Positions 25,020 through 33,454 of a stretch of 40,429 nucleotides of DNA are shown piece by piece. This DNA is from Methanobrevibacter sp. Lineage in GTDB: Archaea > Methanobacteriota > Methanobacteria > Methanobacteriales > Methanobacteriaceae. The translations under genes and the position numbers were made by a program. The first letter of the stretch is position 1. The number at the start of each line of letters is the position of its first letter. Location: contig NZ_JAFRJO010000013.1 of assembly GCF_017432245.1 (NCBI RefSeq), positions 1 through 40,429 of the forward strand, in the 5' to 3' direction. Under the pieces are notes generated by a model. It was given only the letters and a program-made list of their open reading frames with translations, had not been told where the DNA came from and searched no databases.

Positions 25020-26462
25020 CTATTCATCTTCTTCAGCTGCATCTCTTAAAGGTTGATAATAATCATAGTAGGATTCCGCTTCTAAGTCATCTGGAATCTC
25101 AGTAGGGTAGTCCTCATTGATACAACCTAAGCATAATTTGTCTCCATCAATGCCAATAGCTTCAATAAGAGATTCAATGCTGATATAACCTAAAGTTTCT
25201 GCACCTAACTGCTTTCTGATATCATCAATTTCCAAATTAGCAGCAATCAATTCCTCTTTAGTAGCAAGAGCAACACCGTAGAAACATGGTGCAATTACAG
25301 GAGGGCATCCAATCAACATATGTACCTCTCTAGCACCTGCTGCCTTAAGGATTCTTACCAAGGATTCGGAAGTTGTACCTCTAACGATACTGTCATCAAT
25401 TACAACAACACTTTTTCCTTCAAGTTCATGTCTTAATGGGTTTAATTTAAGTCTTACAGCAATTTCACGCTCTTCTTGGGTTGGCATAATGAAAGTTCTT
25501 CCAACATATCTGTTCTTGATTAAACCTTCACCATATGGAATGCCTGAAGCCCTTGCATATCCAATAGCTGCAGGGATTGATGAATCCGGAACAGGCAATA
25601 CCAAATCTGCATCAATAGGGTATTCCTTATACAATGCTTCACCGATTTTAAGTCTTGTATTGTAAACGCTTCTCTCATCGATTACGCTATCAGGACGGGC
25701 AAAGTAAACATATTCAAACATACAATGTGCCCTTTTGGAACCTTTTGCAGATGGCAAGATATAGGAGTTAACCTTATTGTCCTTAAAGTAAAGCAATTCA
25801 CCTGGTTCCAAATCACGAATAAGCTTTGCATCGATAACATCAAATGCTACAGTTTCAGATGCAACTACAAAATGGTCATCTGTTTCACCTAAAACCAAAG
25901 GTTTCATAGCCATAGGATCTCTTAAAACGTAAAGTTCATCATTGATTAGAATTACTAATGAATATGAACCTATTAACTTTTGAGAAACTGCATCGATAAC
26001 TTTTAAAATATCTTTCTCCTCTTTAGCCTCTTCCTTAATCAAGTAACAGACAACTTCAGAATCAGTATCAGATTTGAATTCATAACCTTTCTTAATCAAT
26101 TCCTCTCTTAAGGAACCTGAATTGACAATATCACCATTATGAGCCATAGCGATGAATCCATCCTCCAGTTCAGTGTAGAATGGCTGTGAGTTTTCTATCT
26201 TTGATTGGCCAGTAGTTGAGTATCTTACATGTCCGATACCTACATTTCCAGCTAAGCTTTTGATTAAAGCATTATTGAAAACATCAGTAACCAAACCCAT
26301 TCCACAATGGAAGTTCAAACCATAATTAATGTTATGAGTAGCTATACCTGCAGATTCCTGTCCTCTATGCTGTAAAGCATATAAACCGTAATAAATCAAG
26401 TGAGAAACATCCTTAAGATTGTCCTTAGAATGTATTCCTACAATACCACACTTATCTTTCAA
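25020..26462 (-). CDS. purF: Amidophosphoribosyltransferase
   Basis: Catalyses the first committed step of purine synthesis, PRPP plus glutamine to phosphoribosylamine. After a four-residue propeptide the nucleophile is Cys5 ([10 protein letters not shown]), with the N-terminal amidotransferase continuing through [11 protein letters not shown] and MAHNGDIVN. The PRPP loop [13 protein letters not shown] is at 352-364. Cys247, Cys393, Cys444 and Cys447 match the [4Fe-4S] ligands of the Bacillus-type enzyme, so the form is oxygen-sensitive. The start is a TTG at 26462, preceded by GGAGAT. An acidic tail (EESYYDYY-like, many D/E) extends past the cluster motif. Upstream DNA is A+T-rich with a TATATAAT element near 26546-26560. 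Confidence 0.97.
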   Translation of the reverse strand: MKDKCGIVGIHSKDNLKDVSHLIYYGLYALQHRGQESAGIATHNINYGLNFHCGMGLVTDVFNNALIKSLAGNVGIGHVRYSTTGQSKIENSQPFYTELEDGFIAMAHNGDIVNSGSLREELIKKGYEFKSDTDSEVVCYLIKEEAKEEKDILKVIDAVSQKLIGSYSLVILINDELYVLRDPMAMKPLVLGETDDHFVVASETVAFDVIDAKLIRDLEPGELLYFKDNKVNSYILPSAKGSKRAHCMFEYVYFARPDSVIDERSVYNTRLKIGEALYKEYPIDADLVLPVPDSSIPAAIGYARASGIPYGEGLIKNRYVGRTFIMPTQEEREIAVRLKLNPLRHELEGKSVVVIDDSIVRGTTSESLVRILKAAGAREVHMLIGCPPVIAPCFYGVALATKEELIAANLEIDDIRKQLGAETLGYISIESLIEAIGIDGDKLCLGCINEDYPTEIPDDLEAESYYDYYQPLRDAAEEDE

Positions 26463-26742
26463 TATTTAATCTCCTTACCCTATTAAGACATAAAATTTTT
26501 AATAATTTTAAATCATGAATATAATATTTTGAACTTAAAAAAATATTATATAATTATTTATAAATTTTCTAATATTTATAATAAATCTTTTTGAAAAAAA
26601 TTTTAAAAAAAATTATGAAAAAATAGATAAGAAATATATTGAAATTTTTAAAAAAAATTGAAAGAAATAAGATAAAAAATAGTTAAAAATAGTAAAATAA
26701 ATAAAATTACAGTGCAAAAAGAAAATTAAAATGAACGATTAT

Positions 26743-28074
26743 CTAGCCCCAAAGGTTTGAAAAAGCATTGTAGATTTCCTCTTCATCATCATCTGCATTT
26801 TCACCATCATCATAATCATAATCTTCTTCATCATTGTCATAACTTGCATTTTCACTTGAGTCATCCTCTTCATCCTCAATTGACTTGAGAGACTTGAGAT
26901 TGAAAACATTTATGTCTTCCTTTTTGGACTCATCAATGAAAGCATTGCTAAATAGATCATCATCAATGATGGAATCATTAGAATCATCATTTCCTTCGAA
27001 TCTTTCATTATAGATAAATCCGTCATCTTTTGGAGTATTGAAAATGTCACTCTCTTCTATTGTCTCAAATCCAGATGTGGAAAATGAAGAGCTTGAACCG
27101 AACTCATCAATGTCATCGAACTTGAAATTGCTTTTGAAATTATTGTAATCCAAATCCTGCTTGTTTGTATCAGCCAAGATAAATGCTGTCTTAATGATCT
27201 TTAACCAATCCAATGCATCTTCCTTAGACTCTGCACAAATAGCTCCTTGACCTATCATAATGTTCTTAGGACGGAAATTGTCTGTACTGATTAAAATAAA
27301 CTTATAAACATCCTGAGACAAGTATTCTCCAAACAAGTCATACCACAATTCATTTAAGGAATAGACTTCCAAAGAGTTTTTGCTATGAATTCCCTCAAAT
27401 CTTGATTTCAAATCTGAAAAGTCTGACTTGATTTGATCCAATTGCCTTTGAAGTATTTTTACTTCTTCTGAAAGCTTTTCATTTTTCTCTCTAATTGCTT
27501 TGGATTCCTTGACTAAAAGTTCGTTTTCTTTAGTTATCTTATCATATTTCAATGATTCATCTTCAAAATCCTTTTTAAGCTCATGGTATTTTCTTTTGGA
27601 GTTATTGATTGAAGATAGATTTGAAATGCTGTATAATCCTCCACGAATGATTGAATTTGCTATTTCATCCTCAATGATGTTTTCATCATAATCTCCGTAT
27701 TCATAACCATTCAATTCATCAAGTGAAGGAAGCTTTAAGTATTCTATGTAATTAAACTCATTCTTTAATGATTTCTTAAAGTTTTGATATAATTTATGGT
27801 TTTCTGCATTGTTTTGAGCTGCAATTAAAACCAAATCTGCACCAATTACAGTATTTTTAGCTATTTCAATGTCTTTTGTTGGAATTATGGAAGAAATATT
27901 CACATTAAAATTAGATAAGTCAAAATTGCTTACAGCCTTAGAAAGGAATTCCAAATAATCAAGATTAGTTAGGATAATTCTAACATCAACCAATTCTTCT
28001 GCATTTAATTCATTTGAGTAAGTATCTTCAAAATCGTTAAATCCATAATCATTCTCTTCAAAATTATTATCCAT
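26743..28074 (-). CDS. Unrecognised coiled-coil protein with acidic low-complexity tail
   Basis: No family recognised. The 443-residue protein has a charged start, a small alpha/beta domain (about 30-130, VDVRIILTNLDYLEFL ... GADLVLIAAQNN), reminiscent of a receiver or Rossmann-like fold without clear catalytic residues, then a coiled coil (about 160-240, EEVKILQRQLDQIKSDFSDL). A second globular part follows (VYKFILISTDNFRPKNIMIGQGAICA ... EDALDWLKIIKTAF), and finally a ~130-residue Asp/Glu/Ser/Asn tail ending FSNLWG. GGAGTG precedes the ATG. It lies 25 bp behind galE in the same operon. Possibly a Methanobacteriales-specific protein; no function assigned. Confidence 0.75.
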   Translation of the reverse strand: MDNNFEENDYGFNDFEDTYSNELNAEELVDVRIILTNLDYLEFLSKAVSNFDLSNFNVNISSIIPTKDIEIAKNTVIGADLVLIAAQNNAENHKLYQNFKKSLKNEFNYIEYLKLPSLDELNGYEYGDYDENIIEDEIANSIIRGGLYSISNLSSINNSKRKYHELKKDFEDESLKYDKITKENELLVKESKAIREKNEKLSEEVKILQRQLDQIKSDFSDLKSRFEGIHSKNSLEVYSLNELWYDLFGEYLSQDVYKFILISTDNFRPKNIMIGQGAICAESKEDALDWLKIIKTAFILADTNKQDLDYNNFKSNFKFDDIDEFGSSSSFSTSGFETIEESDIFNTPKDDGFIYNERFEGNDDSNDSIIDDDLFSNAFIDESKKEDINVFNLKSLKSIEDEEDDSSENASYDNDEEDYDYDDGENADDDEEEIYNAFSNLWG

Positions 28075-28099
28075 TTTAACACTCCACTCTTAAATCAAC

Positions 28100-29074
28100 T
28101 TAAATATGAATCTTTTTATGCCAATTCCAAGCAGATTCCACTATGTCTTCCAACTCTGTAATTTCAGGTTTCCATCCCAATATCTCTTCAGCCTTTTTGG
28201 AATCAGCTATTAGTATATCAGGATCACCTGGACGTCTTCCTTCAATCTTTACATTAAAGTCAATTCCAGTAACCTTCTTGCATGTGTCAACAACATCCTT
28301 TACTGAAAATCCACTGCCATTTCCCAAATTGAAAATATTGCTGTCATTGAATGGCTCTTCCAAATACTGCAATGCTTTCAAATGGGCATCAGCCAAGTCA
28401 TTTACATGAATATAATCCCTAACGCAAGTGCCGTCAGGAGTGCTGTAATCATCACCAAAAATGGAGATGCTTTCTCTTCTTCCAATTGCTGCATCCAATA
28501 CCAAAGGAATCAAATGAGTTTCAGGGTCATGGTCTTCACCGATTTCACAATCCAAGTCTGCACCTGCTGCATTGAAATATCTTAAGGAAACATATTTCAA
28601 GCCACCGAAATCGGATTCATCCTTCAAAAGATTTTCAACCATTAATTTTGATTCCCCATAAGGGTTGATTGGCCTCAATTCACTCTCTTCACTGATTGGA
28701 ATGGATTTTGGAATTCCATACAATGCAGCTGTGGATGAAAAGATAAATTTTCTCACTCTAAATTCCTTCATGATCATAAGCAAATTCAAGGTGTTTTCAT
28801 AATTGTTTTTAAAGTATTTTTCAGGTTCCTCAACAGACTCTGCTACAGATGAAAAGGCTGCAAAGTGCATTACTGCCTCAATATCATTGTCTTGAAAGAT
28901 TTCCCTTACTTTTTCACTGTCACTTAAATCTGCATTAACCAATTCACCCCATTTAACTGCAGACTTATGACCTTTAGATAGGTTATCCAATACAATTGTC
29001 TCATAACCTGATTTATTAAGCAATTTATTGACATGGGAGCCTATATATCCTGCTCCACCAGTAATTAATATCAT
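28100..29074 (-). CDS. galE: UDP-glucose 4-epimerase
   Basis: Interconverts UDP-glucose and UDP-galactose (possibly also the N-acetyl forms). A 324-residue extended SDR with NAD loop ITGGAGYIGSH, VLDNLSKGH, the H-F-A-A motif (MHFAAFSSV), catalytic Ser in FIFSSTAALYG and Y-x3-K in NPYGESKLM, then RYFNAAGAD and the GTCVRDYIHVNDLADAH block that is diagnostic for GalE. The ATG has no clear Shine-Dalgarno. A good TATA element (AAAAAGTTATATATTC, minus strand) lies near 29193-29207. It provides galactose for surface glycans and uses the product of GalU; the following unknown coiled-coil gene is coupled to it. Confidence 0.95.
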   Translation of the reverse strand: MILITGGAGYIGSHVNKLLNKSGYETIVLDNLSKGHKSAVKWGELVNADLSDSEKVREIFQDNDIEAVMHFAAFSSVAESVEEPEKYFKNNYENTLNLLMIMKEFRVRKFIFSSTAALYGIPKSIPISEESELRPINPYGESKLMVENLLKDESDFGGLKYVSLRYFNAAGADLDCEIGEDHDPETHLIPLVLDAAIGRRESISIFGDDYSTPDGTCVRDYIHVNDLADAHLKALQYLEEPFNDSNIFNLGNGSGFSVKDVVDTCKKVTGIDFNVKIEGRRPGDPDILIADSKKAEEILGWKPEITELEDIVESAWNWHKKIHI

Positions 29075-29295
29075 ATTATCACAAATAGCTATTATTGAAT
29101 TAATAAAATATTTTCCATTATTAAATTTGAAAAATATTTGATTTTTAATCTATGTTTAAAATATATATTAATATTTACTTTATTTTAATGAATATATAAC
29201 TTTTTATATTAATTTAGTGAAAATAAAGGAAAATTATTAGAAAAAGAGTAAAATAAGATAATTAAAATTATTAAAAAATATAAAAAAAGTTAAAG

Positions 29296-29364
29296 AAAAT
29301 TCCTCCCAACTAGTGAAAAGAATTTTGGTCCAGGTTTTGCGCTCCGAAGGAGCGGAAAAGCTGG
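29296..29364 (-). terminator. Two consecutive hairpins just after the geranylgeranyl reductase gene
   Basis: Starting one base after the stop codon, CCAG/CTGG, TTTT/AAAA and CGCTCC/GGAGCG form a 14-pair hairpin with two single mismatches and a GAA-size loop (29330-29364). A second 7-bp hairpin AAAATTC/GAATTTT follows (29296-29326). The G+C-rich stem is unusual here. It may stabilise or end the transcript; no clean U-run follows the first stem. Confidence 0.5.
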
Positions 29365-29365
29365 G

Positions 29366-30553
29366 TTATAAGAACAATTTACGTAATTTTAAAGCTGCAC
29401 TTGGTTGAACTTTAATTAAAGCCTTTACAAGTTCAGTGGTTCCAAGAGTTTCAAATTCAATGTCTTGGAAAGCTTTTGCAATGCTGTTTAAGTCATCATC
29501 ATTTAAAGACCATAAGTAGTCACAAGCTTTGGTGTATTTGTCCATATCGTGACCCATAGCTTCATCAACTAATTCAGCATACTTTTTAAGGAATTCTTTG
29601 GAGCAGTCTCCTGCTGCAATAGCTTCAGCAGCGGTTTGTCCTGCTAATTTACCACCAGTAATACCACTGGTGATTCCTCCACCGGTTAATGGGTTAACTT
29701 GACTTGCAGCATCTCCACAAAGCAAGATGTTGTCATTGTACATTTCCTTTACAAGTCCACCAACAGGATCTCCACCTACATTCAATTCTACAGGTTGAGC
29801 ATCCTTAAGTGCGTAACAGTTGTTTACAGCATCAACTAAGTATTCGTAAGCGGATTTTTCAGCCATTTCAGGAATGATAGCAAGTCCTGCATTTACGATA
29901 TCGTCACCTTTAGGGAATAACCAGAAGTAACCTCCAGGTGCTACGCTACCGAAGTAGAACTCAAGCACATTGTTTCTTTCCATTTTGGCATTACACATCT
30001 CGAATTGGATACCAGATTCCATATGTTTAGGTTTGGTGATTGCCTTAAGACCTGCCCATTTAGCTACGTGGGATTCAGGACCGTCAGCACCAATGAGTAT
30101 CTTAGCATTGATGTCGTAAACATCACCCATGGTTTCAACAGTTACAGTGTAGGATCCATCTTCCTCTTTTTTAAGACCTTTTGCTTGGGTTTTGATTCTG
30201 ATTTCCACACCTTCTCTTCCTGCTTCCATAGCCAAGTGTTTGTCAAAGACTTTTCTTTCTAAGATGTAACCTGCTTCTGGAAGTTCCACTACATCATTGG
30301 TAATCCATACATCAGTTCCATCAGGTGCAATCAATCTTACACCTTCAATTTCCTGAGTAATCCAATGAGGGTCCGCTTCAAGCTCTAAAATATCAAAGGT
30401 CTTTTTGGAAACACCTTCTGCACATCTTTTAGGAGCACCGATTTCGGATTTTTTATCAATAAGAATTACTTTAGCTCCTCCTTTTGCAGCAAATCTAGCT
30501 GCAGTGGAACCAGCAGGTCCAGCACCAATAACTAATACATCAGTTTTAATCAT
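29366..30553 (-). CDS. Digeranylgeranylglycerophospholipid reductase (geranylgeranyl reductase family)
   Basis: Reduces the double bonds of the geranylgeranyl chains of archaeal ether lipids. A 395-residue flavoprotein with FAD motif VLVIGAGPAGSTAARFAAKGG, IDKKSEIGAPKRCAEG (the Cys-containing segment conserved in archaeal enzymes), LIGADGPES, and DNILLCGDAASQVNPLTGGGI. The middle domain with FYFGSVAPGGYFWLFPKG is the substrate-pocket signature (PxxYxWxFPK-like). A TTG at 30562 is possible, but GCGAGG sits eight bases before ATG 30553. The ferredoxin gene ends 15 bp upstream, so the pair is one operon; a ferredoxin-dependent reductase of this type is documented in Methanosarcina. Confidence 0.93.
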   Translation of the reverse strand: MIKTDVLVIGAGPAGSTAARFAAKGGAKVILIDKKSEIGAPKRCAEGVSKKTFDILELEADPHWITQEIEGVRLIAPDGTDVWITNDVVELPEAGYILERKVFDKHLAMEAGREGVEIRIKTQAKGLKKEEDGSYTVTVETMGDVYDINAKILIGADGPESHVAKWAGLKAITKPKHMESGIQFEMCNAKMERNNVLEFYFGSVAPGGYFWLFPKGDDIVNAGLAIIPEMAEKSAYEYLVDAVNNCYALKDAQPVELNVGGDPVGGLVKEMYNDNILLCGDAASQVNPLTGGGITSGITGGKLAGQTAAEAIAAGDCSKEFLKKYAELVDEAMGHDMDKYTKACDYLWSLNDDDLNSIAKAFQDIEFETLGTTELVKALIKVQPSAALKLRKLFL

Positions 30554-30568
30554 AATAATCAACCTCGC

Positions 30569-30736
30569 TTATTCCTCTTCCATTTCTAATGCCGCTAAAG
30601 GACAAGCATCTACACAAATTCCACAGTTATTACAGTTATCATCAAAAACTAAAGCAGTTTCCTTTACTTCTATGCAGTTTCTTACACAGACACCTGCGCA
30701 ACAACCGCAGTAAGAACACCAATCTTTTACAATCAT
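30569..30736 (-). CDS. Small 2[4Fe-4S] ferredoxin, likely electron donor to the lipid reductase
   Basis: A 55-residue protein with MIVKDWCSYCGCCAGVC at the start and a classic CNNCGICVDACP at the end. Cluster-type spacings are C7-x2-C10-x2-C13-x3-C17 and C35-x2-C38-x2-C41-x3-C45-Pro, i.e. two [4Fe-4S] centres, plus two extra cysteines (C12, C21). GGAGAT precedes the ATG seven bases upstream. The stop is 15 bp from the geranylgeranyl reductase start, which overlaps its ribosome site, so translation is coupled. This supports a dedicated reductant for double-bond saturation of archaeal lipids. It is a very short gene. Confidence 0.93.
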   Translation of the reverse strand: MIVKDWCSYCGCCAGVCVRNCIEVKETALVFDDNCNNCGICVDACPLAALEMEEE

Positions 30737-31109
30737 AGTTAAATCTCCATAATAATAATAATAATTAAAATTTAATTTAAATTAATTTCAACAAAAGTTG
30801 TATAAAATCTAAATATTTCAAAATATTTTAAAACAAAATTAAATAAACCTTAAAAAGCTTGTTTTAGAATATTTTAGAATAAATAGTCTTAATACATAAC
30901 ATAAAAATATATCTTTTTTATTATATATAACCTTTCGGTTAAAATAAGGAAAAATAAGGAATAAATGAGGAAAAATAGAATTAAAAATTAATAAAAATAG
31001 AAAATAAACTAAAAATACTTAATAAAATTAACAAATAAAAAAGAAAAAATAGAAAAAATTCTATTTAAGAAATTAAAATAATAAAAAGAAAAAAAGAAAA
31101 ATTCCAAAA
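30737..31109. other. 373-bp A+T-rich gap upstream of the ferredoxin gene
   Basis: Contains the ferredoxin promoter; the nearest TATA-like element is TTTTATAC around 30805, and a stronger TATATATAA (about 30922-30931, minus strand) abuts the inverted repeat TAACC-TTTC-GGTTA at 30930-30944, which could be an operator. A tandem TTTTAGAATA pair lies near 30862-30882. No open frame is convincing. Confidence 0.35.
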
Positions 31110-31715
31110 TTAAATCATGTTTGGAACTCTAAGTGAAGTAGGCAATGGCTTGATCTTTGCAGGTGTACCAATAGCCAAGTAATAAGGAGGTACACTACGG
31201 GTTACTACAGCACCAGCAGCTACAATAGCTCCTTCACCAACTTCAATATTGGATAGGAATGTTGTATTTCCACCAACGGAACATCCTTTTCTAAGTTGAG
31301 GTCCTTTCAAATCATATTCAACTCTAACAGGATATCTGTCATTGGTAAAGCAGGCACATGGTCCGATGAATACATTGTCCTCAATGATACTGTTTCTTGG
31401 AATGTACACATTTGATTGAATGCTTACATTGTTTCCAATCTCACATCCACCTTCAATGACAGTGTTTGTACCTATCAATACATCATTACCAATAGTAGTA
31501 TGATCTCTTACAACAACATTATGTCCAGTTTTAAAATCATCTCCAATGATTACATCATTATAGATTACAGTATTAGACCTAAGCAAAATGTTTTTGCCTA
31601 AAACAGGCTCTTTACTAAATCTTTTATAATTAACTCCTAATTTGATTCCTTCCCTTATTAGTCTAGGGTCTTTAGAGTCATTATTATTTCCACGTAAATT
31701 TAAAAAACTAGGCAT
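31110..31715 (-). CDS. Left-handed beta-helix acyltransferase (hexapeptide repeat family)
   Basis: A 201-residue protein made largely of hexapeptide repeats ([LIV]-G-x4): [57 protein letters not shown] and so on, for about ten coils, ending in the family cap [26 protein letters not shown]. The internal [10 protein letters not shown] loop is the usual active-site insert. Relatives such as WbbJ/WlbB-type enzymes O- or N-acetylate sugars, so a surface-glycan modifying role fits, but the acceptor is not evident. It has a clear AGAGGTGAT ribosome site and a palindrome between TATA box and start. Confidence 0.9.
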   Translation of the reverse strand: MPSFLNLRGNNNDSKDPRLIREGIKLGVNYKRFSKEPVLGKNILLRSNTVIYNDVIIGDDFKTGHNVVVRDHTTIGNDVLIGTNTVIEGGCEIGNNVSIQSNVYIPRNSIIEDNVFIGPCACFTNDRYPVRVEYDLKGPQLRKGCSVGGNTTFLSNIEVGEGAIVAAGAVVTRSVPPYYLAIGTPAKIKPLPTSLRVPNMI

Positions 31716-31733
31716 AATATCACCTCTTTTAAA

Positions 31734-31762
31734 AAGTTCAATGAACTTAAAATTTTTATAAT
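31734..31762 (-). promoter_or_regulatory. Promoter with operator-like palindrome for the acyltransferase gene
   Basis: A TATA-like ATTATAAAAATTT (about 31750-31762, minus strand) is directly followed by AAGTTCA-A-TGAACTT, a 7-bp perfect palindrome (31734-31748), just before the AGAGGTGAT ribosome site. It would overlap the transcription start, a usual place for an archaeal repressor site. Confidence 0.4.
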
Positions 31763-31876
31763 GCTAATATATTCAAATAATAGTATGTTTGATAAAGTAT
31801 AAAAATATAATGATTTAAATTGAATATTTTTTAAAGCAAATTAAATGAAAATTGGAATGAATTATTTTTAAGGCAA

Positions 31877-32188
31877 TTATAAGTCCAATTCCCTTAGTTT
31901 CTTATCCAGTTCCTCTTCAGTGAGCTCATCTTCCTCTTCCAATTCCATTTCCTCATCTAGGATTTCATCTTCACCAGATGCAATCTGTTGTGCTCTTATA
32001 TTTTCCTCTTCAAGATATTTTTCCTTATTCTCTTCCCAATCAGCCTTGATTTCTGCAATCAAATCATCATCAGCTTCAATGGCAGGTCCAGTGTATGAAC
32101 AATCCTTACATTCCCATTTAGACCAAACCTGTGGAATGATCCAATCAATATTGCTTGAACCGCAACGTGGACAAATAGTTCTTTTCAT
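31877..32188 (-). CDS. Zinc-ribbon protein with acidic helical tail
   Basis: A 103-residue protein. The first 34 residues form a zinc ribbon (ICPRCGSSNIDWIIPQVWSKWECKDCSYTGPA; C6, C9, C27, C30). The remainder is a highly acidic helix (EEENIRAQQIASGEDEILDE, then repeated EE/DE) of low complexity. It resembles the ribbon proteins near RNA polymerase or RNA-processing genes in archaea, but a specific role is not recognisable. AAGGTGAAAA precedes the ATG. It sits 62 bp downstream of the KH/PP-loop gene on the same strand and may be co-transcribed with it. Confidence 0.8.
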   Translation of the reverse strand: MKRTICPRCGSSNIDWIIPQVWSKWECKDCSYTGPAIEADDDLIAEIKADWEENKEKYLEEENIRAQQIASGEDEILDEEMELEEEDELTEEELDKKLRELDL

Positions 32189-32250
32189 ATTTTCACCTTA
32201 ATAAAAATTATCAAAATTATGAAAATTCAAAATTAAATTATTTCAAATTA

Positions 32251-33375
32251 TTAGTCTGTATTATAAAAACTCCAAATCAAGTCCAATGCCTCACCAGGTT
32301 CAAGTACACCTGATCTGGTTTCCCTTAAAATTCTTTGAATTGAGTACCTTTTCATATGTGGAAACTTCTTATGAACTTCATACAACAAAGGACATCCGAA
32401 TCCTTTAAACTTGATTAGATTATAATGACTAGTCAAGGATTTGTTCTCTAATTTTGACACGGATAATGAAGCAGGTAAGTTGAGTCTAATAATCTTATTA
32501 TTTTCAACTTCTTTATCTACATCAGTTGATTCATTTTTAGTATTTTCATCAAAATTACAAATTTGTTCAGTGATACATTGACTTCCAGTTGCCAACATAT
32601 CTCCAAAAATTACAATAGGAATTTCATTCTCTAAGGCATATTTGTATAAAGTGTCTTCAATGATTTTTGAACATCTTCCACAAGGGTGGAATCTTCCTGT
32701 AAATGATTCCTCTATCAAATCACTATAGTCAACTTCAATGTATTCATGTGGAACATCCAATTCACTTACTAACTTATCAATATTATGCTTGAATTGCTTT
32801 GGAAGAACAATTGTTCCAGGATCAACTGTAACAGCTATTGGATTGAAACCCAATTTCTTTGCCAATATGAGTGAAAAGCTGCTGTCAGTTCCACCAGACA
32901 ATGCTACAATAGCTGCTGGCTTTTCAGCTTCAAAATAACCATATGGACCCTCTTCCAAATCCTTGAAATACTTGTAGAAATTGAATGAATAGAGATTTTC
33001 CAATTTTATCTTTAGAATATCAATTAGATTGTTCAATGCTATGAATGAACCATAATCCAAATTATCCTTGTTTTCATTTACAAAGGAATTCAGCTTATTT
33101 AATGAAAGGTTCATCCTATACTCCTTTTGTAGGAAATCAGAATAGCTTTCAACATGAATGCTACCGATTTCAAGCTCTTCTCTGAGTCTGCCAACAACCC
33201 ATCCACCTTTACCTATAATGGCTGATTTGTCGGGACGGTCATTGGTAATTATCCACATCTCATTAGTATCTATATCATATAGAACTTCCTTAATGTCTAT
33301 ATTGACTTCCTCATGACCTATTTCCTTTCTAATCCTATTAATGTGATTTAGAAGAGCATTTACATCATATACCAT
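32251..33375 (-). CDS. KH-domain / PP-loop ATPase fusion, putative RNA-modifying thiotransferase
   Basis: A 374-residue protein joining an N-terminal RNA-binding KH domain (IIGKGGWVVGRLREEL, GKGG at 55-58) to an adenylating PP-loop domain (ALSGGTDSSFS, 160-166). Past the loop come a C232-GR-C235 pair, C267 (GSQC), C273 and a Cys in FGCPLL. TtuA/NcsA-type tRNA thiolases also carry a CxxC plus a distant third Cys as [4Fe-4S] ligands, so I infer tRNA sulfur chemistry with the KH domain binding the RNA. The substrate is unknown. A ~45-residue acidic, poorly conserved insert (NFDENTKNESTDVDKEVENN) lies before the C-terminal part. GGAAATATG precedes the start. argH lies 79 bp upstream. Confidence 0.8.
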   Translation of the reverse strand: MVYDVNALLNHINRIRKEIGHEEVNIDIKEVLYDIDTNEMWIITNDRPDKSAIIGKGGWVVGRLREELEIGSIHVESYSDFLQKEYRMNLSLNKLNSFVNENKDNLDYGSFIALNNLIDILKIKLENLYSFNFYKYFKDLEEGPYGYFEAEKPAAIVALSGGTDSSFSLILAKKLGFNPIAVTVDPGTIVLPKQFKHNIDKLVSELDVPHEYIEVDYSDLIEESFTGRFHPCGRCSKIIEDTLYKYALENEIPIVIFGDMLATGSQCITEQICNFDENTKNESTDVDKEVENNKIIRLNLPASLSVSKLENKSLTSHYNLIKFKGFGCPLLYEVHKKFPHMKRYSIQRILRETRSGVLEPGEALDLIWSFYNTD

Positions 33376-33454
33376 ATTTCCACCATTAGAAACAATAATA
33401 TTTTAACAATAGTTATAAAATTATTCAAAAAATAAAATAAAGAATGAAAAACAA

